Source: Caulifigura coniformis | GTDB lineage: Bacteria; Planctomycetota; Planctomycetia; Planctomycetales; Planctomycetaceae | Direction of reading: 5' to 3' | Length of the DNA: 64,000 nt | Assembly (NCBI RefSeq): GCF_007745175.1 | Contig: NZ_CP036271.1 | Span: 806,001-870,000 of the forward strand | Shown here: in pieces, positions 54,283 to 62,099 of the stretch | How the letters are laid out: each line of letters begins with the position of its first letter | Numbering within the stretch: position 1 is the stretch's first letter | Position numbers and translations under genes: made by a program | The notes under the pieces: model-generated | The model's input: only the letters and a program-made list of their open reading frames with translations | The model's database searches: none | What the model was told of the DNA's origin: nothing

Positions 54283-54323
54283 ACGCCCGGCCCTCGACTC
54301 GTCGAGGGCCGGGCGTTCTTTTT
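54283..54323 (+). terminator. Strong intrinsic terminator of the RNA candidate
   Basis: The perfect 15-bp stem ACGCCCGGCCCTCGA (54283-54297) / TCGAGGGCCGGGCGT (54302-54316) has a 4-nt loop and is followed by TCTTTTTT. No protein gene on the plus strand lies within 500 bp upstream, so it fits the end of the RNA candidate. It also lies past the end of ispF on the other strand. Confidence 0.85.
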
Positions 54324-54352
54324 TGGGAAGGACGTTTCGAACCAGTCGTCCG

Positions 54353-54835
54353 TCAGGATCCCGCTCGCTCGATCAACACGACGGCGTCCGCGGAGAGAGC
54401 TTCCTCCCGGCCGACGGGACCGACCTTTTCGCCAGTTTTGGCTTTCACGTTGACCATCGCAGCGTCGAGGCCCAGCAGCGACGCGACTCGCTCCTTGATG
54501 GCGGTCTTGAAGGGCGAGAGTCTTGGCCGCTGGGCGTGAACGGTGCAGTCGAGATTCACGATCGACCACCCATCCCCCTTGAGTCGTGCGACAACGTTCT
54601 CGAGCAGCATGCCCGAATCGACTCCTGCGTACTGCGGATCGTTGTCGGGAAACCATTCACCGATGTCGCCCAGCCCGGCCGCGCCGAGCAGGGCGTCGGT
54701 GATGGCGTGCAGCAGGACGTCCCCATCGCTGTGCGCGACGGGGCCGGTTTCATGCGGAATGAGGACGCCGCCGATGATCAGCGGCTTTCCGGGGGCGAGG
54801 CGATGAGTGTCGTGTCCGAGACCGATGCGATGCAT
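54353..54835 (-). CDS. ispF: 2-C-methyl-D-erythritol 2,4-cyclodiphosphate synthase
   Basis: A 160-residue enzyme of the MEP isoprenoid pathway that cyclises CDP-methylerythritol phosphate to MEcPP with release of CMP. The metal site is the N-terminal GLGHDTHRL and a later conserved His in AHSDGDVLLHAI; further family blocks are DIGEWFPDNDPQYAG and the C-terminal VNVKAKTGEKVGPVGREEALSADAV. Start chosen at the ATG that begins MHRIGLGHD. Length is normal. ispD is not adjacent. Confidence 0.96.
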   Translation of the reverse strand: MHRIGLGHDTHRLAPGKPLIIGGVLIPHETGPVAHSDGDVLLHAITDALLGAAGLGDIGEWFPDNDPQYAGVDSGMLLENVVARLKGDGWSIVNLDCTVHAQRPRLSPFKTAIKERVASLLGLDAAMVNVKAKTGEKVGPVGREEALSADAVVLIERAGS

Positions 54836-54887
54836 GCGGTTGGTGTAACGATCGCGCCGGCGCTCGTCACGCCTGCGCCCATTCGCG

Positions 54888-56210
54888 TCATTTCGCGGAC
54901 AGATCGAGGGAGATGATCTCGTTATCGTTGCGGACGTACATGCAGCGATTCGCAAACGCAGGCGGGCTCCAGATCACGGCCCGCCCGAAGGCGTCCTGCG
55001 TCGGCGCGATCACATGCGCCCGGCTCACCTCTTCGTACTTCTCGGGGGTCAGCTTCGCGATGATGACGTCGCCCTTCTCGTTGAACAGGAAGAACCGGTC
55101 GCCGTTCCGTGTGAGAAACGCCGTCGCCGAGCCGGCCCTGCGGTCTCCCGTGGTGGCGGCATAGGTCTCCCACAGCTTTCCGCCGGTGGCTGAATCGAGG
55201 GCCGTCAGCTCGCCCTCGCGATCCACTCCGTACAACGTGTTGCCGACCACCAGGATCGGGCTATGCACCGGCCCCAGGCCGATCTTGGGCGACGTTTTCC
55301 AGAGCACCTCCGGCATGCCTGTTGCCGCCAGCTTCAGCATCACGCCGATCTTCACGATGCCGCCGGCGAACAGCGAGTCGCCTACCTGCACCGGCGGGAC
55401 GATCGACATTCCGAAGTTCGGTTCGAGTGGGACCGTCCAGTGAACGGAACCGGATGCAGGATCGACACCGTTGAGCGATTCCGGAGTCCACAGCACCAGC
55501 TCTTTCCGGCCGTGAAACTCGATCATGGTCGGCGGGCAGTAACCTGCGTCCTTCGAGTTGAGGGTGCGCCAGATTTCCCTGCCAGTCTTCTTGTCGAGGC
55601 AGACGGCAAAGGCGTTCGGGCCGCCGGGCGTCGCGAACAGGTGATCGCCGTCGACGAGCGGATGGGCGGCAAAGCCCCACATCGGCGTCGTCGCCTGGTA
55701 GTCGTTCTGGAAGTTCTTCGCCCAGATGACCGAGCCGTCTTTCACGGAGAGGCAGCGGAGGTCCCCTTCCGCGCCAAGAGAATAGACGCGATCACCATCG
55801 ACCGTCGGCGTGGCCCGCGGGCCGGCCGGATAGGAGATTTCATAGGTCCGCGGGTAAGAGTGGACCCACAACTCCTGCCCTGTTTTTTCGTCGAGGCAGA
55901 GGAGCCGCTCGTTCCCCTGCAGGATGTTCTTGACCCCCGGATCGGCCTTGGCGTCACCCGATTTCCGGACGTAGTCGGAGACGAATACCCGTCCGTCCGC
56001 CACCGCCGGCCCGCTGTAGCCTCCCGCGATCCTCGCCCGCCACTTCACCGGAGGGCCTTCCGCTGGAAACGTCTCGACAATTCCGGTTTCGCTCCAGACG
56101 CCGTTCCGTTGCGGCCCAAGCCATTGGGGCCAGTCGTCGGCAAAAGCGCTGGTCGAAACCGAAACGAGGGCGGAGAAGAAAATTGCGGAGAAGGATCGTT
56201 GCGATCGCAT
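54888..56210 (-). CDS. Secreted PQQ-type beta-propeller protein
   Basis: A 440-residue protein with a signal peptide (about residues 1-24, ending SAFADDWPQW). The W-P-Q-W-L-G-P-Q-R-N-G block and the repeated (A/G)(D/T)G-(K/R)-(V/L)-(F/Y) blades (GYSGPAVADGRVFVSDY, TPTVDGDRVYSLGAEGDL, HPLVDGDHLFATPGG, DSLFAGGIVKI and others) match PQQ-like propellers common in planctomycetes. These may be BamB-like scaffolds or dehydrogenases without a bound cofactor; no catalytic residues are evident. It shares the minus-strand run with the next propeller gene, 75 nt away. Confidence 0.87.
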   Translation of the reverse strand: MRSQRSFSAIFFSALVSVSTSAFADDWPQWLGPQRNGVWSETGIVETFPAEGPPVKWRARIAGGYSGPAVADGRVFVSDYVRKSGDAKADPGVKNILQGNERLLCLDEKTGQELWVHSYPRTYEISYPAGPRATPTVDGDRVYSLGAEGDLRCLSVKDGSVIWAKNFQNDYQATTPMWGFAAHPLVDGDHLFATPGGPNAFAVCLDKKTGREIWRTLNSKDAGYCPPTMIEFHGRKELVLWTPESLNGVDPASGSVHWTVPLEPNFGMSIVPPVQVGDSLFAGGIVKIGVMLKLAATGMPEVLWKTSPKIGLGPVHSPILVVGNTLYGVDREGELTALDSATGGKLWETYAATTGDRRAGSATAFLTRNGDRFFLFNEKGDVIIAKLTPEKYEEVSRAHVIAPTQDAFGRAVIWSPPAFANRCMYVRNDNEIISLDLSAK

Positions 56211-56285
56211 GGAAAGAGTCCGGAGGCAGAGGCAGGGGAACGACGCGATTCTAGACGCATTCTTCCCGCCGGCTTCCCGGACCGC

Positions 56286-57542
56286 TTACTTCGCGGCCAC
56301 GTTCTCTTTTTCGCCGACACGGTAAAGGTGCGATTCACTGCGCAGGAACAGCGCCCCGTCAATCGGAGTGTAGGACGCGTAGGTCCTGAGCCCATTGGCA
56401 AATTCGTTCTCGGCAATCTTCTCGAACGTGTGTCCCGGCTTGAACACGATCGAACGCCCTTCTTCGTTCTGGGCGTAGATCTTGCCGTCGGCATACAGCA
56501 GGGAGGCCGAGTACTTGCCGCCGACCCGCTCCGTCCAGTGGACTTTTCCGGAGGAAACGTCGACGCAGCTGATGATCCCCGCGTCCGACACGAAGTAAAC
56601 GTCGTCCCCCACGACGACCGGCGATGGGTTGTAGGGGACTCCGCGTTCCAGCGACCACTTCACATGACTGTCGGTGATGTCGCCGCTCCCTGTGGGATCG
56701 ATGGCCAGGATCTTCCCCTTCTCATAGCCGGTGCAGGCGATGACCAGGCCGTTGGCGTAGACCGGGCGGGGGACGACCGACCAGTTGCCGTGACGCACAC
56801 GCCACAGCTCTTTGCCGTTGGCCGGATCGTAGGACATGATCGCGCCGCTGCCGGGGCAGATCGCCTGCGTTTGGCCGTTGATGTCAACGACGAGCGGCGT
56901 GCCGAACGAGAATCCTTTCGAGAAGCCAACATCGCGAGGAGTCTTCCAGGCGACGTGGCCGGTGGTCTTGTCGAGAGCCGCGACGTACTGCGAGTCGTGG
57001 CCGTCGCAGCAGATCACCAGATGATTGCCGGCCAGGGCCGGAGACCCGCCGACGCCGTGCTGCGGAAGGTACTTCAGCTCATTGGTCTTCCAGAGAACCT
57101 TGCCGTCGAAGTCGACGGCGGCCGTTCCGTGGGGACCGAAGTGGAGGAACACCCGGTCGCCGTCGATCAGCGGCGAGGCGCTGGCGTGACTGTTCTTCTT
57201 GTGGATCTCGACCTTGCTTTCGGTGCGGAAGAGTTCGTTGTTCCAGAGGATCTCACCGCTGCGGGGATCGATGCAGAGGGCGCGCAGCGACTGGGCGTCG
57301 TCGCCTTCCTGAACGGCGGTCGTGATAAAGAGTCGATTGCCGACAATGACGGGGGTCGACCAGCCGAGGCCGGGAATCTCCGTCTTCCAGACGACGTTCT
57401 CGGTCTCACTCCAGGTCGTGGGGAGCCGCGTGGCGTCGGAAAGGCCCTGGGCCGTCGGCCCGCGGAAATCGAGCCAGTCCTTCGCAGCGGCTTGAGATGT
57501 CAGGCCCAGAACAACAACGACCGCGCCAAACCAACGGTGCAT
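56286..57542 (-). CDS. Secreted PQQ-type beta-propeller protein (second copy)
   Basis: A 418-residue protein with a signal peptide (about residues 1-21, ending AAAKDWLDF). It starts with DWLDFRGPTAQGLSD and carries blades such as STPVIVGNRLFITT, ASPLIDGDRVFLHFG, GSPALAGNHLVICC, PRPVYANGLVIACTG and PSPVVVGDDVYFVSD. GGAG lies about 6 nt before the ATG. It is a paralogue of the neighbouring propeller, not close enough to be a recent copy. Function is not known; both may serve one envelope process. Confidence 0.87.
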   Translation of the reverse strand: MHRWFGAVVVVLGLTSQAAAKDWLDFRGPTAQGLSDATRLPTTWSETENVVWKTEIPGLGWSTPVIVGNRLFITTAVQEGDDAQSLRALCIDPRSGEILWNNELFRTESKVEIHKKNSHASASPLIDGDRVFLHFGPHGTAAVDFDGKVLWKTNELKYLPQHGVGGSPALAGNHLVICCDGHDSQYVAALDKTTGHVAWKTPRDVGFSKGFSFGTPLVVDINGQTQAICPGSGAIMSYDPANGKELWRVRHGNWSVVPRPVYANGLVIACTGYEKGKILAIDPTGSGDITDSHVKWSLERGVPYNPSPVVVGDDVYFVSDAGIISCVDVSSGKVHWTERVGGKYSASLLYADGKIYAQNEEGRSIVFKPGHTFEKIAENEFANGLRTYASYTPIDGALFLRSESHLYRVGEKENVAAK

Positions 57543-57609
57543 AACCACTCCGGATACGTCGAATGAGCAGAGCGATCTTAGCGGATGACCGGTTCGGAGG
57601 CAGGTGATC

Positions 57610-58758
57610 TCAGGAACGATCGCGAAGGATTCGAACGGCCGGGAGTTCCCGCTGCAGCCGCTCGAAGTTCGCGTCGCTGATGCCGTGGAAGCGCAGCGAC
57701 GTGAGCTTCGTCCACGTTTTGAGGATTGAGCTCACATCCTCCACATCGTCGACTCGCTGAGATTCGAGATGGGCCAGGTCGGGGAGTCGGGAGAGCACCG
57801 TCGCCAGCGACCGGTTCAGCGGAATCGGCACGGAAAGCGACGTGCACTTCGGGTATTGAGTGACGACAACAGACTGGATGTTCCCCGGTGTTGGAGGGTC
57901 ATCGGGATTGCTCCCCTTGTCGGCGTGAATGGAGATCAGGATCTCCTGCGTCTCCGGGTGGATCCTGACATCGGCCCTGTATGAGCCCACCCCAGGCCGC
58001 TCCCACGTTGCTCCGGTGGAGCGAAATTTTTCCGGCCGCGGGGGAAGGTCCGCCTGTTCCGCTGTCGCAACCGGAGGGGCGGAGCTCAGGATTTTGAGCA
58101 ACCGGGGATCGATCTCCGGGCTGAGCGACTCGACGGAACCATCCGCCATCACGACGTACGTGACAGCGCGGCCTGGCAGCCCGTACCCGGCAGGCGAGTT
58201 GTTGATCGCGTCTCCCAGCCGGCGCCAGTTGAAGGGGTATCCCCAGGGGAGGAAGTCGCCGCCCGCCTCACCGATCAGGAAGGTCTCGGACGTCCCGGCC
58301 GTCATGTCATCGAACGTGACGCAGTGATTCCTGTGCATGACGTTCGGATTGGCCGCGTGATGGATCAGCGGGTAGCCCTCCGGCGATACGAGCGGCGCGG
58401 TGATGAACGGGCTATGTTCGCACCACAGCGATTCGCGCATGAAGGGTTCGTTCACCGGGCTGTCCCAGGGCCGGTTCATGTCGATCATGTTGTAGAGCGG
58501 GGTTGCCGCCAGGAAGGGAATCAACCTGGTGGGCCAGCCGTGGTGAGCGACGCCGTCCGCATCGACGCTGGCGCCGAGCGGCAGGACTCTGTACACGTCG
58601 GCGTAGTTTTGAACCGCGAGCCCCCACTGCTTGAAGTTGTTCCGGGCCTGGGTTCTCCGGGCCGTCTCGCGCGCCTGTCGAACGGCCGGCAGGATCAGGG
58701 CGACCAGCAGGCCGAATACGCAGACCGGCACAACAAAACTCGTCCAGCGAGGAAGCAT
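57610..58758 (-). CDS. DUF1559-like protein without pilin cleavage motif
   Basis: A 382-residue protein. It begins [26 protein letters not shown], a membrane helix, and continues with the DUF1559 entry [34 protein letters not shown]. However, the G-F-T-L-I-E motif of the class III leader, present in the DUF1559 protein at 40393-41421, is missing. The DUF1559 domain (about residues 45-240) is followed by a C-terminal region with leucine-rich-repeat-like spacing ([29 protein letters not shown]). This suggests a membrane-anchored variant that does not enter fibres. Confidence 0.8.
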   Translation of the reverse strand: MLPRWTSFVVPVCVFGLLVALILPAVRQARETARRTQARNNFKQWGLAVQNYADVYRVLPLGASVDADGVAHHGWPTRLIPFLAATPLYNMIDMNRPWDSPVNEPFMRESLWCEHSPFITAPLVSPEGYPLIHHAANPNVMHRNHCVTFDDMTAGTSETFLIGEAGGDFLPWGYPFNWRRLGDAINNSPAGYGLPGRAVTYVVMADGSVESLSPEIDPRLLKILSSAPPVATAEQADLPPRPEKFRSTGATWERPGVGSYRADVRIHPETQEILISIHADKGSNPDDPPTPGNIQSVVVTQYPKCTSLSVPIPLNRSLATVLSRLPDLAHLESQRVDDVEDVSSILKTWTKLTSLRFHGISDANFERLQRELPAVRILRDRS

Positions 58759-58864
58759 GCGGTGATCGGAACGGGTTGTCGTTTGCGGGCGGAGCGGAGT
58801 TTGCCCGATGACACATACGCCCGACGCGGCGCCGGCGTGGGCGCGCACCTTGCATCCGGCGTCG

Positions 58865-59398
58865 CTACGTGACGGCAGTGAACTCGGGGCGATATTCGAC
58901 GAGGCCGGTGATTGCGGCGAGGGCTGCGGGCTGCAGTTCGAGCGCCATGAAGTATTCGGCCGGGACATCGAACGGGCATTCGATTCCCGAGTTGGCAGCG
59001 GTCTGGAAGCCGAACCGCCGGTAGAACGCCGGCTCGCCCAGGACGATCACCGCGGGGAAGCCACGCTCCCGAAGTCGGCCGAGCGACCAGTGGATGAGTG
59101 CGGTGCCAACTCCGCGTCGCTGCAGCTGGGGCGCAACGGACACCGGCGCGAGCGACAACACCGGCGGTTGACCTGCGACGCCGCCGACCTTGAGCGGGCT
59201 GTAGCCGACATGCGCCACCGGCCGGTCGGCCATGCGCGCGACGGCCGAAAGGGCGAATCCTCCGTTTTTTCTCAGTGCCTGCACCAGCTGCGATTCGGCC
59301 GGCTGGCCAAACGCGTCGATCGTCGACTGGTCGACGATGGCGACGTCCCCGCCGTTCTCTTCGTCAAACACAAGCTCATCCGGGAGCGAACTGGTCAC
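58865..59398 (-). CDS. GNAT family N-acetyltransferase (YhbS-like)
   Basis: A 177-residue acetyltransferase. The acetyl-CoA binding motif A is [16 protein letters not shown] (Q/RxxGxG/A), preceded by a beta strand VLSLAPVSV, and followed by the [21 protein letters not shown] block typical of YhbS-like members. The N-terminus carries a short acidic DEENGGDVA region. The acceptor is unknown. It lies 107 nt downstream of the DUF1559-like start region and is transcribed on the minus strand. Confidence 0.9.
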   Translation of the reverse strand: MTSSLPDELVFDEENGGDVAIVDQSTIDAFGQPAESQLVQALRKNGGFALSAVARMADRPVAHVGYSPLKVGGVAGQPPVLSLAPVSVAPQLQRRGVGTALIHWSLGRLRERGFPAVIVLGEPAFYRRFGFQTAANSGIECPFDVPAEYFMALELQPAALAAITGLVEYRPEFTAVT

Positions 59399-59473
59399 GG
59401 TTCTGCCTTGATGGGGTCAGATGACTGGCGGCCGGCAAACGGCGGCAAACGGCGGCGGACAGACTGGCCGACA

Positions 59474-60436
59474 CTAGGCGGCGGACGCAAGTTCGCGCGA
59501 GGCTGAAGGGGCCGGATCGCCGGTTACGGCCGTCAGAAAGCCGCGGACGCGGTCATCGAACTCTTCCGGCGAGGCGTCGCGCTCGAGGTTGTGGCGTCCG
59601 CCGGGAACCGTCCAGAACGTTGCTTGGGGGATCCGATCGGCCAGCAGCCTCTGGAACGACTCCGGCACGTGCGAGTCGTCTCCTCCCGCCAGCATCAGCA
59701 CCGGGCGGCCGCCGAGTTGCTGGACTGATTGTTCCACCGGCACGAACCGCACTCGCTGCCTGAGCCCGCTCCAGGCGATCGCCAGCCGGAGCGTGCTGCG
59801 GATATGCCACAGCGGGACTGCGAGGATGGCGGGAACCAGGCGACGGATTCCGGCCATGAGGTGATGCATGGCCAGGTCGAGCGTGGAGAACGCGCCGACG
59901 GCGACCACTCCGTGGACGCTGCTCCCCGCAGCGGCGGCGAGCGCGGCATTCGCTCCACGACTTACGCCCACCAGCGTGACCGGCAGGCCCCGCCATTCCG
60001 GCCGCGTGGCGACCCACTCGAGGACCGCTTCGACATCATGGACTTCGAAGCGGGTCAGCCAATGACAGGGAGTGTAGCGGCGGTCGTGATCGCTCTCACC
60101 GTGGTTCCGGAAGTCGAACGTGACGAGGTCGTGTCGTTCGGTCACATGGTCGGCGCAGTGCCCCTGAAACGACCAGCGACTTCCGCCGAACTCGTGACAG
60201 AAGACGATGACGCCGTCGGTCGACCGGCCGGTGGCTCGGAGCACGCTGCCTCGCAGGAGCGGGCCGTCCACACTGGCGACGGAGAAGCGTTCGGCGTCGC
60301 GGCGGGGCGGGTACGCGCGGGCGCGGAGTTTCGGCTTCCGTTCAAAGTGCGAGATGATGGCGCGGGCGAACCCCGCCTGCACGAGAATATCGAGCAGCAC
60401 GATCGCGCCCGCGATCTTCAGGACCAGCAGCGCCAC
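59474..60436 (-). CDS. Alpha/beta hydrolase, membrane-associated
   Basis: A 320-residue hydrolase. The first ~20 residues are hydrophobic (MALLVLKIAGAIVLLDIL), likely a membrane anchor. The oxyanion strand FCHEFGGSRW and nucleophile elbow GVSRGANAAL (about residue 160) are clear, with an Asp in LMLAGGDDSHVPE and a His in PGGRHNLE completing the triad. The substrate is unknown; a lipid or small ester is plausible given the anchor. It lies downstream of fabF on the same strand. Confidence 0.88.
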   Translation of the reverse strand: MALLVLKIAGAIVLLDILVQAGFARAIISHFERKPKLRARAYPPRRDAERFSVASVDGPLLRGSVLRATGRSTDGVIVFCHEFGGSRWSFQGHCADHVTERHDLVTFDFRNHGESDHDRRYTPCHWLTRFEVHDVEAVLEWVATRPEWRGLPVTLVGVSRGANAALAAAAGSSVHGVVAVGAFSTLDLAMHHLMAGIRRLVPAILAVPLWHIRSTLRLAIAWSGLRQRVRFVPVEQSVQQLGGRPVLMLAGGDDSHVPESFQRLLADRIPQATFWTVPGGRHNLERDASPEEFDDRVRGFLTAVTGDPAPSASRELASAA

Positions 60437-60501
60437 GACGAACCTTTCAGGGACGCGACCGGCAGAAAATGCCGCCGGTCACCCGGCCCCCGAAATGAAG
60501 A

Positions 60502-60532
60502 CCGCCGTCCGATGGCTGGCATCGGACGGCGG
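60502..60532 (-). terminator. Perfect 13-bp hairpin after fabF
   Basis: The inverted repeat CCGCCGTCCGATG (60502-60514) / CATCGGACGGCGG (60520-60532) has a 5-nt loop. Read on the minus strand it lies about 90 nt past the fabF stop and is followed by TCTTCATTT. It may end fabF transcripts before the hydrolase gene. Confidence 0.6.
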
Positions 60533-60620
60533 CGATTCGACGCTTGAGAGTTTCAGCAGTCAGGCAGACTGCGCGGCCTCCGCTGCAATGCGGCGCGGCC
60601 GTCATCTCTGCCCAGCTTCC

Positions 60621-61904
60621 TCAACCCTTGTAGGCGGAAAAGATCAGGGACACATTCTGGCCGCCGAAACCGAAGCTGTTCGACAGCGCCCGCGTCACCT
60701 TTCCCTGCCGGGCTTCATTGGGGATGTAGTCCAGGTCGCAGTCCGGGTCGGGCGTCTCGTAGTTGATCGTCGGCGGCAGGATGCCGTCCTTGATCGTCTT
60801 CAGGCAGACGATCGCTTCGGCACAGCCGGCTGCCGCGATCAGGTGTCCCATCATGCTCTTGGTGCTTGACACCGGCGTCTTGTAGGCGTGGTCGCCGAGG
60901 GCCTGCTTGATCGACAGCGTTTCGACCTTGTCGTTCACGGCTGTGCTCGTGCCGTGGGCGTTGATGTAGTCGATGTCGGTCGCGTTGATCTGAGCGTCGT
61001 TCAGGGCCATCTTGATGCACGCGGTCGCGCCGCGGCCGTCCGGATGGATGTCCGTGATACGGTAGGCGTCCGCGGTGGACCCGTATCCCAGGATCTCGCC
61101 ATAGATCGGAGCGTTCCGCTTCAGCGCGTGCTCGAGTTCCTCGAGCACCAGGATGCCGGCCCCTTCGCCGAGCACGAAGCCATCGCGATCACGGTCGAAC
61201 GGACGCGATGCCTTGCGCGGCGCTTCGTTGTGCGTCGAAAGGGCGGTCAGCAGGTTGAAGCCCGTCACTCCGAACGGATGAATCATGCTGTGAGCGCCGC
61301 CCGACAGCATCACGTCGGCCTCCCCCTGGCGGATGATCTCGGTCGCTTCCCCGATGGCCTGGCTCGAAGCAGCACATGCCGTCAGACAGTTCAGGTTCGG
61401 CCCCTGGGCGTTGAACAGACTGGCCAGGTGGCCAGCCGGCATGTTTGGCTCCTGCTCGATTTCCACCTTCGGGTTCAACTCTTCGAGACCGCGGCGGGTG
61501 AAGGTCTCCATGTCGAACTCGCCATTCCGCTGGGCCTCGGCGATGAGCGTCATGAAAAGGTTGAAATCCTGCTGGCCTTCACCAGCGCCCAGGTAGATTC
61601 CGAAACGGCGAGGATCGACCGACTGATCGCTCACGCCCGAGTCTTTCACCGCCTGGACGGCCGCGCCAATGGCGTAACGAATGTTCCGTCCGGCGAACTC
61701 GAAGCGGTCCGGGTTCGGGATGTAGTCCGCGAGGTCATAGCCCTTCACTTCGGCCGCGAACTTCGTCGGAAAGTGCGACGCATCGAAGTGCGTGATGTAG
61801 TCGATCCCGCTCTTCCCTTCCTGGAGGGCCTTCCACATGGCGTCGACGGTTTTCCCGATCGGCGTGACGACTCCCATGCCCGTGACGACGACACGTCTGC
61901 GCAT
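60621..61904 (-). CDS. fabF: 3-oxoacyl-[ACP] synthase II
   Basis: A 427-residue condensing enzyme that extends acyl-ACP with malonyl-ACP in fatty acid synthesis. The catalytic triad is Cys177 (LTACAASS), His317 (NAHGTSTAVND) and His354 (KSMMGHLIAAAGC), with Lys349 also conserved. Other blocks are VVVTGMGVVTPIG, RPFDRDRDGFVLGEGAG and SNSFGFGGQNVSLIF at the C-terminus. Length is normal. acpP is not adjacent, although gpsA and plsC in this window serve the same lipid pathway. Confidence 0.96.
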   Translation of the reverse strand: MRRRVVVTGMGVVTPIGKTVDAMWKALQEGKSGIDYITHFDASHFPTKFAAEVKGYDLADYIPNPDRFEFAGRNIRYAIGAAVQAVKDSGVSDQSVDPRRFGIYLGAGEGQQDFNLFMTLIAEAQRNGEFDMETFTRRGLEELNPKVEIEQEPNMPAGHLASLFNAQGPNLNCLTACAASSQAIGEATEIIRQGEADVMLSGGAHSMIHPFGVTGFNLLTALSTHNEAPRKASRPFDRDRDGFVLGEGAGILVLEELEHALKRNAPIYGEILGYGSTADAYRITDIHPDGRGATACIKMALNDAQINATDIDYINAHGTSTAVNDKVETLSIKQALGDHAYKTPVSSTKSMMGHLIAAAGCAEAIVCLKTIKDGILPPTINYETPDPDCDLDYIPNEARQGKVTRALSNSFGFGGQNVSLIFSAYKG

Positions 61905-62099
61905 TTTCCACTTCTCCGGTGTCTCTACCCGCGGTTCACAAGCGGAACGCGGTCACAATGACGGCACGCCGTCCACTGACCATATCGGCCGGAACGACGT
62001 CCAAACTGATTCCAGAACCAATTCACAGCAACCTGACCGGCGGCAAGTTTAGCCCGGCGGACGGGTTGCGAAAAGGGGCACGCCCGCGGTCAGGGACCG

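Noticed and set aside
59430-59460. Short direct repeats of AAACGGCGG near the alpha/beta hydrolase end
   Set aside because: Two or three imperfect 9-10-nt units only; likely chance in GC-rich sequence.
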